Shown piece by piece: positions 54,426-64,000 of a stretch of DNA of 64,000 nucleotides; positions within the stretch are counted from its first letter, which is position 1, and every line of letters starts with the position of its first letter. Made by a program: the position numbers and the translations under genes. The stretch is from Acinetobacter beijerinckii CIP 110307 (GTDB lineage: Bacteria; Pseudomonadota; Gammaproteobacteria; Pseudomonadales; Moraxellaceae): positions 353,721 to 417,720 of the forward strand of contig NZ_KB849766.1 in assembly GCF_000369005.1 (NCBI RefSeq), in the 5' to 3' direction. The notes under the pieces were generated by a model, which had not been told where the DNA came from, did not search any database, and saw nothing but the letters and a program-made list of their open reading frames with translations.

Positions 54426-57400
54426 TTAACCAATAAATTTACGCGCGTTACGGAACATACGTAACCAAGCACCATCTTCAGCCCAATCTTCAGGCTTCCA
54501 AGAATGCTGTAAAGCACGGAAGTTACGTTCTGGATGCGGCATCATCACTGTTGCACGACCATCTTTAGAGGTTTGACCTGTAATCGCTTCAGGTGAACCA
54601 TTCGGGTTCAATGGATAATGTTGAGTTGGGTGACCCAAACTGTCTACATAACGCAAGATGACTTGATTATCTGCATTTAAAGCAGCAAGTTGCTGTTCGG
54701 TTGCAACTAAACGACCTTCACCATGCGCAACCGCGATTGGTAAAATCGAACCTTGCATATCTTCAAGCAATACAGAAACTGATTTCTCTACACGAACATT
54801 CACGGCACGTGCTTCAAATACTTCTGATGTATTGCGGTGGAAACGGCCCCAATGTTCTGCACCTGGAATCAGTGGTGCAAGTTGCGACATCATTTGACAG
54901 CCATTACATACGCCTAAGCTGAAAGTGCTCTCACGATGGAAGAACTGTTCAAACTGATCACGTAATTTCGGGTTGAACAATACTGATTTCGCCCAGCCAC
55001 CACCAGCACCCATTACGTCACCATATGAGAAGCCACCACAAGCCACTAAACCTTCAAAATCGCTCAAGCTCACACGACCTGCAAGTAAATCACTCATGTG
55101 TACATCGATGGTATTGAAGCCGACTTTGTCAAAAGCAGCTGCCATTTCAACATGACCATTCACACCTTGCTCACGCAAGATTGCCATGTTTGGACGACGT
55201 GTATTGATAAACGGCGCTTCAACTGGCTCATTTAAGTCATAAGTTGGTTGAGCAATTAAACCTTTATGGTTTTTATCTGCAATTAAGGCAAATTCTTGAT
55301 CAGCTGTTTCAACGTTGTCACGTAAACGTTGGATCTGATGTGAAACTTCAGCCCAAGCTTGTTGTAATTCAGCACGCTCAAGTGTTAAACCATTTACAAC
55401 CAATTGATCAGTTGTATTGACACGACCAACAACTGCAATAGCATCTTTCAAGCTAGATGTCGCAACTTCAACTTCTAACTGCGCCCAATCAGCAGCAGTA
55501 ATTTGAAGTACAGCACCAATTTCTTCAGCAAATAAGCTTTCAGTACTTTGGTTTTCTAAAGCCACACCTAAACGCGATGCGAACATCATTTCAGCAACAG
55601 TCGCCAATAGACCACCATCACCGATGTCATGGTAAGCTTTGATCACACCACGATTGTTCCAGTCTTGAATTAAGGCAAAGAATGCTTTGAAGTCATCAAA
55701 ACTATCAACATCAGGGGTAACTGAACCGATTGCTTTATATACTTGTGCAAGGATTGAACCACCTAAACGGAATTGACCTTTAGATAAATCAATACGTACA
55801 AGCACTGAGTCTTCTAAATTCTTAAGTTCTGGTGTTAATGTTTTACGTACATCTAAAACTGGTGCAAATGCAGTGATCACGCCTGTCATTGGAGAAGTAA
55901 CGGCTTTATCTTCGCCATCATTCCAAGTAGTACGCATTGAAAGTGAATCTTTACCGACAGGAATGGCAATGCCTAAAGCAGGACACATTTCCATACCAAT
56001 CGCTTTGACACCTTCAAACAAGGCTTGATCTTCACCTTTTTGACCAGCAGCAGCCATCCAGTTTGCAGAAAGCTTGATATCACTGATTTGTTCGATGTTA
56101 GCACATGCAATATTGGTAATCGCCTCAGCAACTGCTAAACGCGCAGAAGCTGCTGGATTTAACAATGCAACAGGTGGACGTTCACCCATTGCCATTGCTT
56201 CACCCGTGAAGCCTTGTAAGCTAGTTGTCGTCACTGCTGCATCTGCCACAGGCACTTGCCAACGACCCACCATTTGATCACGTGCAACCATACCAGTAAT
56301 CGAGCGGTCACCAATGGTGATCAAGAACGATTTAGATGCCACTGTAGGATTCTTCAATACGCGGAAAATCGCATCTTTCAAATCAACTTTTGCAGCATCA
56401 AAGTCATTACCTTTACGCTCAATCGTTTCATACGAACGTTGCATACGCGGTGTACCGCCTAAGATCACCTGCATTGGGATATCAACAGGCTTGTTCTCAA
56501 ACAACGGATCTTCAACAGTTAAGTGACGCGCTTCAGTCGCTTCACCAAGCACCGCAAACGGACAACGCTCACGTGCACAAATTTCTTCAAACTGTTCTAA
56601 AGACTCTGGACGAATGGCAAGTACATAACGTTCTTGTGCTTCATTTGACCAGATTTCCATCGGGCTCATGCCTGGCTCTAATGATGGAATTTTACGGAGG
56701 TTAAGCACTGCACCTAACTCATGATCATTTACAAGTTCTGGCATTGCATTGGATACACCACCCGCACCCACATCATGTACAGACACGATTGGGTTAAAGT
56801 CTTCTAAGCGCCAGCACGTATCGATGACTTCTTGGCAACGGCGTTCCATTTCTGGGTTTTCACGTTGTACAGAAGCAAAATCTAAGCTCTCGCCCATAGT
56901 ACCGCTGTCTACAGAAGACGCTGCACCACCGCCAAGACCGATCAACATTGCAGGGCCGCCCAATACAATGAGCAAGTCACCCGGTTGGATCGCATCTTTT
57001 TCAACATGGTCAGGACGAATGTTACCGTAACCACCAGCGATCATGATTGGCTTATGGAAGCCTTTCACGTCACCATTGACATTCTGTTCAAAGGTACGGA
57101 AATAACCATTTAATGCAGGGCGACCGAATTCGTTGTTAAACGCAGCACCACCCAATGGACCTTCAATCATGATTTGTAATGGCGATGCCATACGTGAAGG
57201 TTTACCGTAGTTTTCTTCCCAAGGTTGTTCAAAACCAGGGATATTTAAGTTTGAAACGGTGAAGCCTGTTAAACCTGCTTTTGGTTTACCACCACGACCC
57301 GTTGCACCTTCATCACGGATTTCACCGCCCGAACCTGTTGCAGCACCTGCAAATGGAGCAATTGCAGTTGGATGGTTGTGTGTTTCAACCTTCATTAGAA

Positions 57401-58256
57401 TATGAGCAGCTTGACTCTTATATTTATAAACGAAGTGACCATTTTCATCCGCTTTCGGATAAAAACGCATAGTGTCATAACCTACAATCACAGAAGCGTT
57501 ATCTTTATATGCTGATAACACATCCGTTGGAGATTCTTTATAAGTATTTTTAATCATTTGGAACAATGATAATGGCTGTTTTTCACCATCAATTGTCCAT
57601 TCAGAACCAAAGATTTTATGACGACAGTGTTCAGAGTTTGCTTGTGCAAACATCATCAATTCGATGTCATTTGGATTACGACCGAGTTTGGTAAATGCTG
57701 CAACTAAATAATCAATTTCTTCGTAAGAGAGCGCAAAACCAAATTCATTATTGGCTTTCACTAACGCTTCTTTACCTTGACTCAAAATATCAATTGAGTT
57801 CAATGGTTTCGGCGCTGTTTCTAAGAATAAAGCTTTTGCATCATCAATCTGAGCAAAAACACTCTCTGTCATACGGTCATGTAAAGCCAATTTCACTTCA
57901 TTTGAAATCTCTTTCACACCTTTCAAGGTGAATAACAGACCACGTTCTAAACGATGAATAGGCGTATTACAGTTTTGGAAAATATCTGTTGCTTTAGATG
58001 ACCACGGAGAAATTGTGCCAACACGCGGTGTCACTAAAATTTGGATTTCATCACTTGCAGCTTGGCGAAGTTCGAAAGATTTACCATCGTTTAAAAGTTG
58101 TAATGCCGATTGATGTTGCTGCTCGTTGAGCGCTTGATCAAACAAATAAACCCACTGGCTGTCAAAAGATTGAACAGAACTCATTGACGCTAAACGGTTT
58201 AAGAGTTGAGCTTTCTTAAAAGAAGAATGTGCTGACGCACCGGCCACGATAAACAT
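54426..58256 (-). CDS. purL: Phosphoribosylformylglycinamidine synthase
   Basis: Large single-chain enzyme of purine synthesis (1276 residues) that aminates FGAR using glutamine and ATP. The N-terminal PurS-like domain, the central ATP-grasp-like FGAM synthase domain with [18 protein letters not shown] and GDGG-containing blocks, and the C-terminal class I glutaminase ([15 protein letters not shown] with the catalytic cysteine, then MPHPERNFR) are all present. It is monocistronic, with its own terminator. The length is typical of gamma-proteobacteria. Confidence 0.95.
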   Translation of the reverse strand: MFIVAGASAHSSFKKAQLLNRLASMSSVQSFDSQWVYLFDQALNEQQHQSALQLLNDGKSFELRQAASDEIQILVTPRVGTISPWSSKATDIFQNCNTPIHRLERGLLFTLKGVKEISNEVKLALHDRMTESVFAQIDDAKALFLETAPKPLNSIDILSQGKEALVKANNEFGFALSYEEIDYLVAAFTKLGRNPNDIELMMFAQANSEHCRHKIFGSEWTIDGEKQPLSLFQMIKNTYKESPTDVLSAYKDNASVIVGYDTMRFYPKADENGHFVYKYKSQAAHILMKVETHNHPTAIAPFAGAATGSGGEIRDEGATGRGGKPKAGLTGFTVSNLNIPGFEQPWEENYGKPSRMASPLQIMIEGPLGGAAFNNEFGRPALNGYFRTFEQNVNGDVKGFHKPIMIAGGYGNIRPDHVEKDAIQPGDLLIVLGGPAMLIGLGGGAASSVDSGTMGESLDFASVQRENPEMERRCQEVIDTCWRLEDFNPIVSVHDVGAGGVSNAMPELVNDHELGAVLNLRKIPSLEPGMSPMEIWSNEAQERYVLAIRPESLEQFEEICARERCPFAVLGEATEARHLTVEDPLFENKPVDIPMQVILGGTPRMQRSYETIERKGNDFDAAKVDLKDAIFRVLKNPTVASKSFLITIGDRSITGMVARDQMVGRWQVPVADAAVTTTSLQGFTGEAMAMGERPPVALLNPAASARLAVAEAITNIACANIEQISDIKLSANWMAAAGQKGEDQALFEGVKAIGMEMCPALGIAIPVGKDSLSMRTTWNDGEDKAVTSPMTGVITAFAPVLDVRKTLTPELKNLEDSVLVRIDLSKGQFRLGGSILAQVYKAIGSVTPDVDSFDDFKAFFALIQDWNNRGVIKAYHDIGDGGLLATVAEMMFASRLGVALENQSTESLFAEEIGAVLQITAADWAQLEVEVATSSLKDAIAVVGRVNTTDQLVVNGLTLERAELQQAWAEVSHQIQRLRDNVETADQEFALIADKNHKGLIAQPTYDLNEPVEAPFINTRRPNMAILREQGVNGHVEMAAAFDKVGFNTIDVHMSDLLAGRVSLSDFEGLVACGGFSYGDVMGAGGGWAKSVLFNPKLRDQFEQFFHRESTFSLGVCNGCQMMSQLAPLIPGAEHWGRFHRNTSEVFEARAVNVRVEKSVSVLLEDMQGSILPIAVAHGEGRLVATEQQLAALNADNQVILRYVDSLGHPTQHYPLNPNGSPEAITGQTSKDGRATVMMPHPERNFRALQHSWKPEDWAEDGAWLRMFRNARKFIG

Positions 58257-58875
58257 GTTGACTTTGGCTCCACGGGCGGGTCTAACGAACCTACCACAAT
58301 GTGACTTATGAGAGAGCGCATATTCTACTGTGAAAGCCTCTTTTCAGCTAGCCATATCCAACTTAAAAATCAGAGTTTTCGACGATGAATGCTTTAATTC
58401 TGTCTCACTTGATTGGTTTTACTTTATTCGTAACAATTCATTTAACGTGATACATATATCAATTTTCCAACCTATGACTTTCCTTTTCTAGAAATAACAA
58501 GCATTTTTTAAGAATTGATCATTCAAAGCACTAGTCTTGTGTATTCCATCTTCACGAATTAATGAGAGTTGTGTGTGCATAAATAACGTTTTATATTGAA
58601 TGATGTCTAAGAAAATTTGCATACTTTGACTGCTTAAACACATAGTGTTCAGTTTCTCCATTCCTAATTTAAAGTAATTGAAACTATTTCTTCTGTGTTT
58701 TGAATAAACTGATCTGAAAATTTAATATTCAGATGATTTAGCTTAGTCAAATGATTATTAAATACAAAATTATAAACGATGACCCACCTATCTAAGACAA
58801 CTTGTGTCGCCCGACTCTAGTGCTTTAATCTTTTTTTTGGCATCATGAACCTGAACTCATAGTGAATAATGATGA
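58257..58875. other. 620-bp divergent intergenic region between purL and dgt
   Basis: The largest gene-free stretch in the window, and very AT-rich. A minus-strand TAGAAT near 58335 could be a purL -10 box, but its -35 is poor. The only candidate gene is the 57-codon minus-strand frame listed separately (58488-58661). I see no repeats, no tRNA and no obvious regulator site. Loss of an older gene is possible. Confidence 0.4.
58488..58661 (-). CDS. Possible 57-residue protein or gene remnant
   Basis: A minus-strand frame from ATG 58661 to TAG 58488. The frame stays open for another 20 codons upstream before a TAA, and includes the plausible protein-like run QIFLDIIQYKTLFMHTQLSLIRE. AGGA abuts the ATG, too close to be an ideal ribosome binding site. 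There is no recognisable family. It may be the remains of a decayed gene. Confidence 0.25.
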   Translation of the reverse strand: MEKLNTMCLSSQSMQIFLDIIQYKTLFMHTQLSLIREDGIHKTSALNDQFLKNACYF

Positions 58876-60216
58876 ATGGAACAAATGCGTTGGGTAGAGT
58901 TGCTTTCTGCAATTCGTTTAGGTAGCAAAAAAAGTAGTACTGAATTGGCTCGAAGCCCATTCCACAAAGATTATGACAGAATTATATTTTCTCAAAGCTT
59001 CCGTCAACTAAATAGAAAAACACAGGTTCATCCACTCACTCAACATGATGGAATTCATACACGATTAACTCATTCGCTTGAAGTCTCTTGTATTGGTCGT
59101 TCACTTGGCATGTTAGCCGCAGAAAAAATCAAAGATGAATTACCGATGTGGATTTCTCCCGCAGATGTTGGTGCGATCATTCAAGCGGCATGTTTAGCTC
59201 ACGATATTGGCAATCCGCCATTTGGTCATGCAGGTGAATATGCCATTCGTGAATGGTTTGATGATGCATCACATAGAGACTTTCTAACTAAACTGACTCC
59301 AGAAGAAGCAGCCGATGTGCGTCAATTTGAAGGCAATGCGCAAGGACTTCGTCTTCTCAGCCGTATTGACTACCATCCTGATGATGGTGGTATGCGCCTC
59401 ACCTGCGCGACACTAGGTGCTTACTTAAAATATCCATGGCTTTCAAAGACTATTGAAGAACAAGGTGACACGCCATCGCATCAACGTGACAAGTTTGGTT
59501 GTTATCAATCTGAAAAAGAAATTTTAAAACAACTTGCAGAACAACTCGGTCTCATTCAACTCGGCGATTATCATTATTGTCGTCACCCACTCACTTATCT
59601 ATTAGAAGCAGCAGATGATATTTGTTACGCACTGATAGATTTAGAAGATGGCATTATTCTAAACATGCTGAGTTATGAAGAAGTTGAGCCTATTTTCCTG
59701 AACCTAATTGCTGACTTTGGTCGTCCAGAAGAATTACATTTACCTCACACGACTTGGCAGCAAAAAATTGCGGCTTTGCGTGGGCGTGTCATGAAGCGTT
59801 TGGTTGATGAAGTGACCACTGCTTTTGCAAAAAAACATTATGAAATTATTACAGGGCAACTCAAAGGAAGCCTTTTGCAGTATTGCTCATCAGATATTGA
59901 AACAGGTATTCAAACGGCGAAAAATCTTGCACGTGATCGAATTTTTGAACATCCACAAAAGTCGGGTTTAGAAATTATTGCGCATCAAAGCTTACAAACG
60001 ATTTTGGATGCTTTTATTCCTTTGACTATGCCGCACAAAACATTAAGCTTTAAAGAACAACGTTTAATGTCAATTTTGCAGCATTCAGGGGTAAATCTGC
60101 AAAACAACCACTATAATAATATTATGCAAGTCCTAGATATCATTAGTAAGTTTTCTGACCATCAAGCTTATAACTTGGCACAAGAGTTACAAGGTAATAA
60201 AGTTGGGTTCTTTTAA
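58876..60216 (+). CDS. dgt: Deoxyguanosinetriphosphate triphosphohydrolase
   Basis: HD-domain enzyme that splits dGTP to deoxyguanosine and triphosphate. The 446-residue protein has the opening HKDYDRIIFSQSFRQLNRKTQV, the HTRLTHSLEVSCIGRSLG helix, and the HD pair in CLAHDIGNPPFGHAGE near residue 115. A later aspartate in EAADDICYALIDLEDG completes the metal site. The stop overlaps the next start (TAATG), giving tight coupling to the zinc-ribbon gene. Confidence 0.92.
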   Translation: MEQMRWVELLSAIRLGSKKSSTELARSPFHKDYDRIIFSQSFRQLNRKTQVHPLTQHDGIHTRLTHSLEVSCIGRSLGMLAAEKIKDELPMWISPADVGAIIQAACLAHDIGNPPFGHAGEYAIREWFDDASHRDFLTKLTPEEAADVRQFEGNAQGLRLLSRIDYHPDDGGMRLTCATLGAYLKYPWLSKTIEEQGDTPSHQRDKFGCYQSEKEILKQLAEQLGLIQLGDYHYCRHPLTYLLEAADDICYALIDLEDGIILNMLSYEEVEPIFLNLIADFGRPEELHLPHTTWQQKIAALRGRVMKRLVDEVTTAFAKKHYEIITGQLKGSLLQYCSSDIETGIQTAKNLARDRIFEHPQKSGLEIIAHQSLQTILDAFIPLTMPHKTLSFKEQRLMSILQHSGVNLQNNHYNNIMQVLDIISKFSDHQAYNLAQELQGNKVGFF

Positions 60217-60884
60217 TGCTTGGGCGGCATATAGATAATGGCGTTTATCTATCAAGTTTTATTTATCTTGATCAATGGGTTAAATGCCCTAAATGTAATC
60301 AGCCAAGTCTCTTAAAATATCATAAACCTCAAGCGCCTGAAAAAAACAGGTATCAAGGTACATTTTTTCTGAGCTGTTTAAATTGCGCTTATCAAATTAA
60401 CCCAAACCAAAATCATGATACTCCTCAGCTTCATAATGGACATTATGAAGCAACAACATACCAACGCTGCCAAAAATGTGGTGGAGTCTGGTTGAGAGCA
60501 AAGCAAAAATTGCTGAATGTAGGCTCATTACCCCCATTTATTCGGGCAAGGTGTCGCCTTTGCCAACATATATCAAAGTTTGAGCAATATGGACTAAATT
60601 TCATTTTAGATCAAAACATCGGCTACACCTTTTACGGCTTAGAGCTCTATTTAAAAACCCAAACTCAGCATGGCGTGATTTCTGTTTATAATATTGAACA
60701 CTTAAAAGAACTCAAAACATTTATTCAAGCTGGGTTACGAGAGCGAACCTCTCAAACTGGAAATGGTAGTTATTTTTCCCGCTTACCTGCTTGGATAAAA
60801 TCCACACGAAATCGTAAAGAAATTCTAAAAGCCATTTTGCGTTTAGAAGAAATGGCATCTACTATTCAACCATTAACAAAATAA
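60216..60884 (+). CDS. Double zinc-ribbon protein of the dgt-ruvAB unit, unknown function
   Basis: A 222-residue soluble protein. Two four-cysteine modules stand out: C24, C27, C54, C57 and C85, C88, C113, C116, each two CxxC pairs about 25 residues apart, as in zinc ribbons. After them comes a region of about 100 residues with many lysines, arginines and aromatics, ending in a helical KEILKAILRLEEMA. It starts on the last base of the dgt stop and ends 12 bases before ruvA. Co-translation with dgt and its place before ruvAB suggest a role in nucleotide pools or DNA handling, but nothing direct is known. Confidence 0.75.
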   Translation: MLGRHIDNGVYLSSFIYLDQWVKCPKCNQPSLLKYHKPQAPEKNRYQGTFFLSCLNCAYQINPNQNHDTPQLHNGHYEATTYQRCQKCGGVWLRAKQKLLNVGSLPPFIRARCRLCQHISKFEQYGLNFILDQNIGYTFYGLELYLKTQTQHGVISVYNIEHLKELKTFIQAGLRERTSQTGNGSYFSRLPAWIKSTRNRKEILKAILRLEEMASTIQPLTK

Positions 60885-60896
60885 GTGAAAGACTCG

Positions 60897-61499
60897 ATGA
60901 TCGGATGTTTAATTGGCGAAGTGTTTGCCTTAGAAGCCCCAACTGTATTACTCAATGTAAATGGTGTGGGCTATGAAATTGATACGCCACTTTCAACATT
61001 CTGCCAATTGCAAAAAGGACAGAAAGTCACTTTATGGACACATTTGGTCGTTCGTGAAGATGCTCAACAATTTTATGGATTCATTGACGCACAAGAAAAA
61101 ATCATTTTCCGTACTTTGCTTAAAGTAAATGGTGTCGGACCTAAAATGGCGCTTGGTATCCTTTCAACCCTGAGCATTGATATGTTAATCCATACTGTTG
61201 AAAACGGTGATGTCAAAACATTAGTTAAAGTTCCAGGTGTGGGTACTAAAACCGCTGAACGCTTAATGATTGAATTACGTGATCGCTTCAAAGCATTTTC
61301 AACCAATTCAACTCCAAATAATTCAACATCAACTCAAATTCAATTTACAGCAAACTCAGCTGTTGCTGAAGCAGAAGCTGCTTTACAATCTTTAGGCTAT
61401 AAACCGCTTGAAGCACAAAAACTGATTCAATCAGTGAAAGCAGATTTTACTGAAGCCAGTGATATCATTCGTGCAGCACTAAAATCATTGAATAAATAA
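60897..61499 (+). CDS. ruvA: Holliday junction branch migration protein RuvA
   Basis: Tetrameric protein that binds four-way junctions and targets RuvB. The 200-residue protein shows the N-terminal OB-fold (MIGCLIGEVFALEAPTVLLNVNGVGYEI), the tandem helix-hairpin-helix motifs VNGVGPKMALGIL and VPGVGTKTAERLMIEL, and the C-terminal three-helix domain with SLGYKPLEAQKLI. An in-frame GTG at 60885 exists, but the ATG at 60897 gives the normal start. Confidence 0.95.
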   Translation: MIGCLIGEVFALEAPTVLLNVNGVGYEIDTPLSTFCQLQKGQKVTLWTHLVVREDAQQFYGFIDAQEKIIFRTLLKVNGVGPKMALGILSTLSIDMLIHTVENGDVKTLVKVPGVGTKTAERLMIELRDRFKAFSTNSTPNNSTSTQIQFTANSAVAEAEAALQSLGYKPLEAQKLIQSVKADFTEASDIIRAALKSLNK

Positions 61500-61517
61500 A
61501 GACAGACTGAAGTTATT

Positions 61518-62516
61518 ATGCAAGACCGTTTAATCAGTGGTTCTGAAAAACCAGAAGATCATTTTGATCGTGCGATTCGCCCAACATCCCTAGCTGATTA
61601 TATTGGTCAGCCTGTGGTTCGTGAGCAGATGGAAATCTTTATTGGCGCTGCTCGTGGACGTGGTGAAGCTTTAGATCACACACTGATTTTTGGTCCACCG
61701 GGTTTAGGTAAAACGACCTTAGCCAATATTATCGCCCGTGAAATGGGGGGTAATTTAAAATCGACTTCGGGTCCAGTTTTAGAACGTGCTGGTGATTTGG
61801 CAGCAATGTTGACCAACTTAGAAGAAGGCGACGTTCTATTTATTGATGAGATCCATCGTCTTTCACCTGTTATTGAGGAAATTCTCTATCCAGCAATGGA
61901 AGATTATCAACTCGATATTATGATCGGTGAAGGACCAGCTGCGCGTTCAATTAAGCTTGATTTGCCTGCATTTACTTTGGTCGCTGCAACCACACGTGCA
62001 GGATTACTCACCTCTCCTTTACGCGATCGCTTTGGTATTGTGCAGCGCTTAGAATTCTATTCAGTTGAAGATTTAACGCATATTGTTACTCGTTCAGCCA
62101 ATTTAATGGATGTGCCAATTACTAAAGAGGGTTCAACAGAAATTGCTCGCCGTGCACGTGGTACACCACGTATAGCCAATCGCTTGTTGCGTCGTGTAAG
62201 AGACTATGCTCAAGTTAAAGGAACTGGTGAAGTCACACAAGATATGGCTCAACGTGCTTTGGATATGCTCAATGTCGATAAAGATGGTTTAGATACTTTA
62301 GATCGCCGTTATTTATCTATGCTCTTAGAACGTTTTGAAGGACGACCGACTGGTGTTGAGGCCTTAGCCGCAGCAATGGCTGAAGATAGTGGAACACTTG
62401 AAGATGTGATTGAACCCTATTTAATTCAACAAGGTTATGTCATGCGTACTGCTCGAGGTCGTATTGCAACCAATATGGCTTATTTACAATTTGGTATGAC
62501 TCCACCCGAATCATAA
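61518..62516 (+). CDS. ruvB: Holliday junction branch migration helicase RuvB
   Basis: AAA+ ATPase motor for branch migration. The 332-residue protein has Walker [12 protein letters not shown] near residue 60, Walker B FIDEIHRL, the arginine finger and sensor motifs, and the C-terminal winged-helix domain (RTARGRIAT). It lies 18 bp after ruvA in the usual ruvAB order. Confidence 0.96.
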   Translation: MQDRLISGSEKPEDHFDRAIRPTSLADYIGQPVVREQMEIFIGAARGRGEALDHTLIFGPPGLGKTTLANIIAREMGGNLKSTSGPVLERAGDLAAMLTNLEEGDVLFIDEIHRLSPVIEEILYPAMEDYQLDIMIGEGPAARSIKLDLPAFTLVAATTRAGLLTSPLRDRFGIVQRLEFYSVEDLTHIVTRSANLMDVPITKEGSTEIARRARGTPRIANRLLRRVRDYAQVKGTGEVTQDMAQRALDMLNVDKDGLDTLDRRYLSMLLERFEGRPTGVEALAAAMAEDSGTLEDVIEPYLIQQGYVMRTARGRIATNMAYLQFGMTPPES

Positions 62517-62529
62517 ATATAGATAAATC

Positions 62530-63192
62530 ATGACTCAAACCCAAGATGAACAATAGCTTATAGAAAGAATTAAAGTATCGTATCAAGAGATTATTTCTGA
62601 TTTACCGTCTATCGAAGCATTGCCGCGAAATGTTAAGTTCTCAGAATATAGTAACGAACAAATACGTTTATTAGATGCGCTTCTCAAGGGGAATTCTGCT
62701 CTATCACTCTCTTGCCAATTTTTAAATGCAAACCCACAGACTGTTTCTTTTCCTAGAGAACAGCTTGAACAATTCAATATCACATCGCATTTAGATTGGT
62801 CTCTCACAACACTTAATTTTGACCGTCCACACGCTGCATTCTTTATTTCATTGTATTTTCAAGATGATTTAAAGCAAATAATTGAGGAGCATCACACACC
62901 TCGTCAACCAATACTAAGTTTTAAAAACTTGGTAATTCTATTGACCAGTTTGTGTATGCTCGGTATTTCATTTTACTTGTTTAATCAAGCTCAAAAATGG
63001 CTAGTCTTTATCATTTTTGCAGTTGGTTTTTTAGGTTTATGCCTGCTCTACGACACTATAAAAAATTACATCCAATACAATAAAGTAAAATATGATCCTT
63101 TAAAAACATTGGATGTCGCAGGTTATTTTGCTGGACACCTAGAGGATTACGCATCACGGGTTTTAATCTTAGATAAAAATTCAAACGAATAG
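62530..63192 (+). pseudogene. Two-helix membrane protein gene interrupted by an in-frame amber stop
   Basis: An ATG at 62530 starts a frame that meets TAG at 62554-62556 after eight codons, but the same frame then runs on to 63192. The residues after the stop (LIERIKVSYQEIISDLPSIEALPRNVKF) look like natural protein. Read through, the protein would be about 220 residues, with two membrane helices near residues 130-170. The fragment after the stop has a TTG at 62620 that could start a shorter 190-residue form. No family is recognised. This is either a decaying gene or one using the later start. Confidence 0.55.
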
Positions 63193-63283
63193 CTTGCTTG
63201 ATCGCTTGTGCCATTTGCCCAAAAAATCAATATGCTAAACTGCGACACTAATCAATACCTCGTATCAAGAATGGATTTTTATC

Positions 63284-63691
63284 ATGGCAAATCATTTTGA
63301 GTTCAACATTCGCGTATACATCGAAGATACAGATGCTGGTGGTATTGTTTACCACGCTAATCACATCCGCTTCATGGAGCGCACAAGAACCGAATGGTTA
63401 CGCGCAGCAGGCGTAGATCACTATTGGCATCAACAAGATTACAACTTTGTTGTGCATCAAATTCAGGTCAAATATGTACGTCCAATATTAATGGATGATT
63501 TAATTACCGTTACAGCACGTGTTATTTCGTGTAAAGCCGCATCTTTTGTGTTGCAACAAAATATTTATCGTGGTGAAATCTTGCTGGCTTCTGGTGAGGT
63601 TACGTTGGCATGTTTAAACAAAGAGTTAATGCCACGTAGACTTCCCGAAGAAATTCGTGATCTAATTCAAAAAGAATTAGCACAGGACTAA
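63284..63691 (+). CDS. ybgC: YbgC-type acyl-CoA thioesterase of the tol-pal cluster
   Basis: A 135-residue hotdog-fold protein, with the catalytic aspartate in YIEDTDAGGIVYHANHIRFMERTRTEWLR. YbgC is the usual gene before tolQ in proteobacteria and hydrolyses short acyl-CoA, or acyl-ACP linked to phospholipid synthesis. It is 24 bases from the tolQ start. Confidence 0.9.
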   Translation: MANHFEFNIRVYIEDTDAGGIVYHANHIRFMERTRTEWLRAAGVDHYWHQQDYNFVVHQIQVKYVRPILMDDLITVTARVISCKAASFVLQQNIYRGEILLASGEVTLACLNKELMPRRLPEEIRDLIQKELAQD

Positions 63692-63715
63692 AATAAACTT
63701 TCGGCACAGTAACCT

Positions 63716-64000
63716 ATGGCAACTAATTTAGAATCTTCATTGCATATTTCTGATCTAATTTTACAAGCAAGTCCTGTGGTACAACTGGTCATGCTGATCT
63801 TGTTACTTGCTTCAGTCTATAGTTGGTATTTGATCGCCAAATTACATATGGGCTTTAAAAAAGCAGGACAAGAAGATGAGCATTTTCAAAAAATGTTCTG
63901 GTCAGGTGCCGAATTAAATACACTCTATAACAACGCTCAACTTAACTCTAAACGCCGTGGTCTAGAAGATATTTTCTATCAAGGTTTGGGTGAGTTTTTT
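63716..64000 (+). CDS. tolQ: TolQ, N-terminal part (cut by the window edge)
   Basis: An ATG at 63716 opens a frame that runs to the last base (95 codons). SLHISDLILQASPVVQLVMLILLLASVYSWYLIAKL is the first membrane helix of TolQ, an inner membrane component of the Tol-Pal system that powers outer membrane constriction. The following AELNTLYNNAQLNSKRRGLEDIFYQGLGEF is typical. The rest of the gene lies outside the window. Confidence 0.92.
   Translation, partial: MATNLESSLHISDLILQASPVVQLVMLILLLASVYSWYLIAKLHMGFKKAGQEDEHFQKMFWSGAELNTLYNNAQLNSKRRGLEDIFYQGLGEFF

Noticed and set aside
56074..57931. Several plus-strand frames of 60-104 codons across purL
   Set aside because: All lie antisense to purL, with no ribosome binding sites.

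Overview
The window is chromosomal DNA of a gamma-proteobacterium of the family Moraxellaceae, almost certainly an Acinetobacter. The AT-rich sequence (roughly 40% GC by eye), the CarO-type ornithine/basic amino acid channel protein, the OmpW-like barrel, the ubiC-ubiA pair, and the order lepA-lepB-DUF4845-rnc-era-lipoprotein-recO-pdxJ-miaE all point that way. Species cannot be fixed from the sequence alone. It is a gene-dense core region. I see no insertion sequence, prophage, integrase, CRISPR array, toxin-antitoxin pair or replication origin.

Layout. 1-3.2 kb: the end of cca, then tsf and rpsB on the minus strand, with an S2-type leader before rpsB and a terminator-like attenuator between the two genes, then map. 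3.4-7.5 kb: an OmpW-family barrel, then a nitrate/nitrite transporter behind a well-formed sigma-54 promoter, followed by a porin. 7.7-11.8 kb: a DegS/AlgW-type protease, a Nif3-family protein, sodB, three tRNA-Asn genes (a fourth lies at 19.6 kb) and a DUF2726 protein. 11.8-16.9 kb, minus strand: a secreted hydrolase, ubiA, ubiC, two adjacent membrane-anchored proteins made of about 18-residue repeats, and a 59-residue basic protein. 17-19.4 kb: an aspartate aminotransferase, a GFA-family protein and an unknown protein. 19.7-29.1 kb: the long minus-strand housekeeping run miaE to lepA, a thioesterase and a MucD/DegP-like protease.

29.4-33.8 kb: nadB converges on pabC-mltG-tmk, with a compact three-hairpin element between them. 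34.2-39.7 kb is a sulfate uptake operon: sbp, an alpha/beta hydrolase, cysT, cysW, cysA, then the regulator cysB. 39.8-45.7 kb: carO, dapD, queE, queC, a small secreted protein, an ATP-pyrophosphatase, bcp and a CAP-domain lipoprotein. 45.7-54.3 kb is the most variable stretch: a frameshifted glyoxalase-like gene, a tautomerase/GST cluster opposite a LysR regulator, nadM, an enoyl-CoA hydratase, a nitroreductase, a stand-alone YqfO-like domain, a 43-residue membrane protein, a Nudix hydrolase and a Bcr/CflA-type efflux pump. 54.4-64 kb: purL, then dgt - zinc-ribbon protein - ruvA - ruvB, a membrane-protein gene interrupted by an in-frame stop, ybgC, and the start of tolQ cut by the window edge.

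The strongest leads outside standard annotation are the two-gene 18-residue-repeat membrane pair (15.0-16.5 kb), the double zinc-ribbon protein fused translationally to the dgt-ruvAB unit, the three-hairpin element after nadB, the RNA structures around rpsB, tsf and cysB, and two probable decaying genes. No complete, clearly novel multi-gene system such as a defence locus is present.
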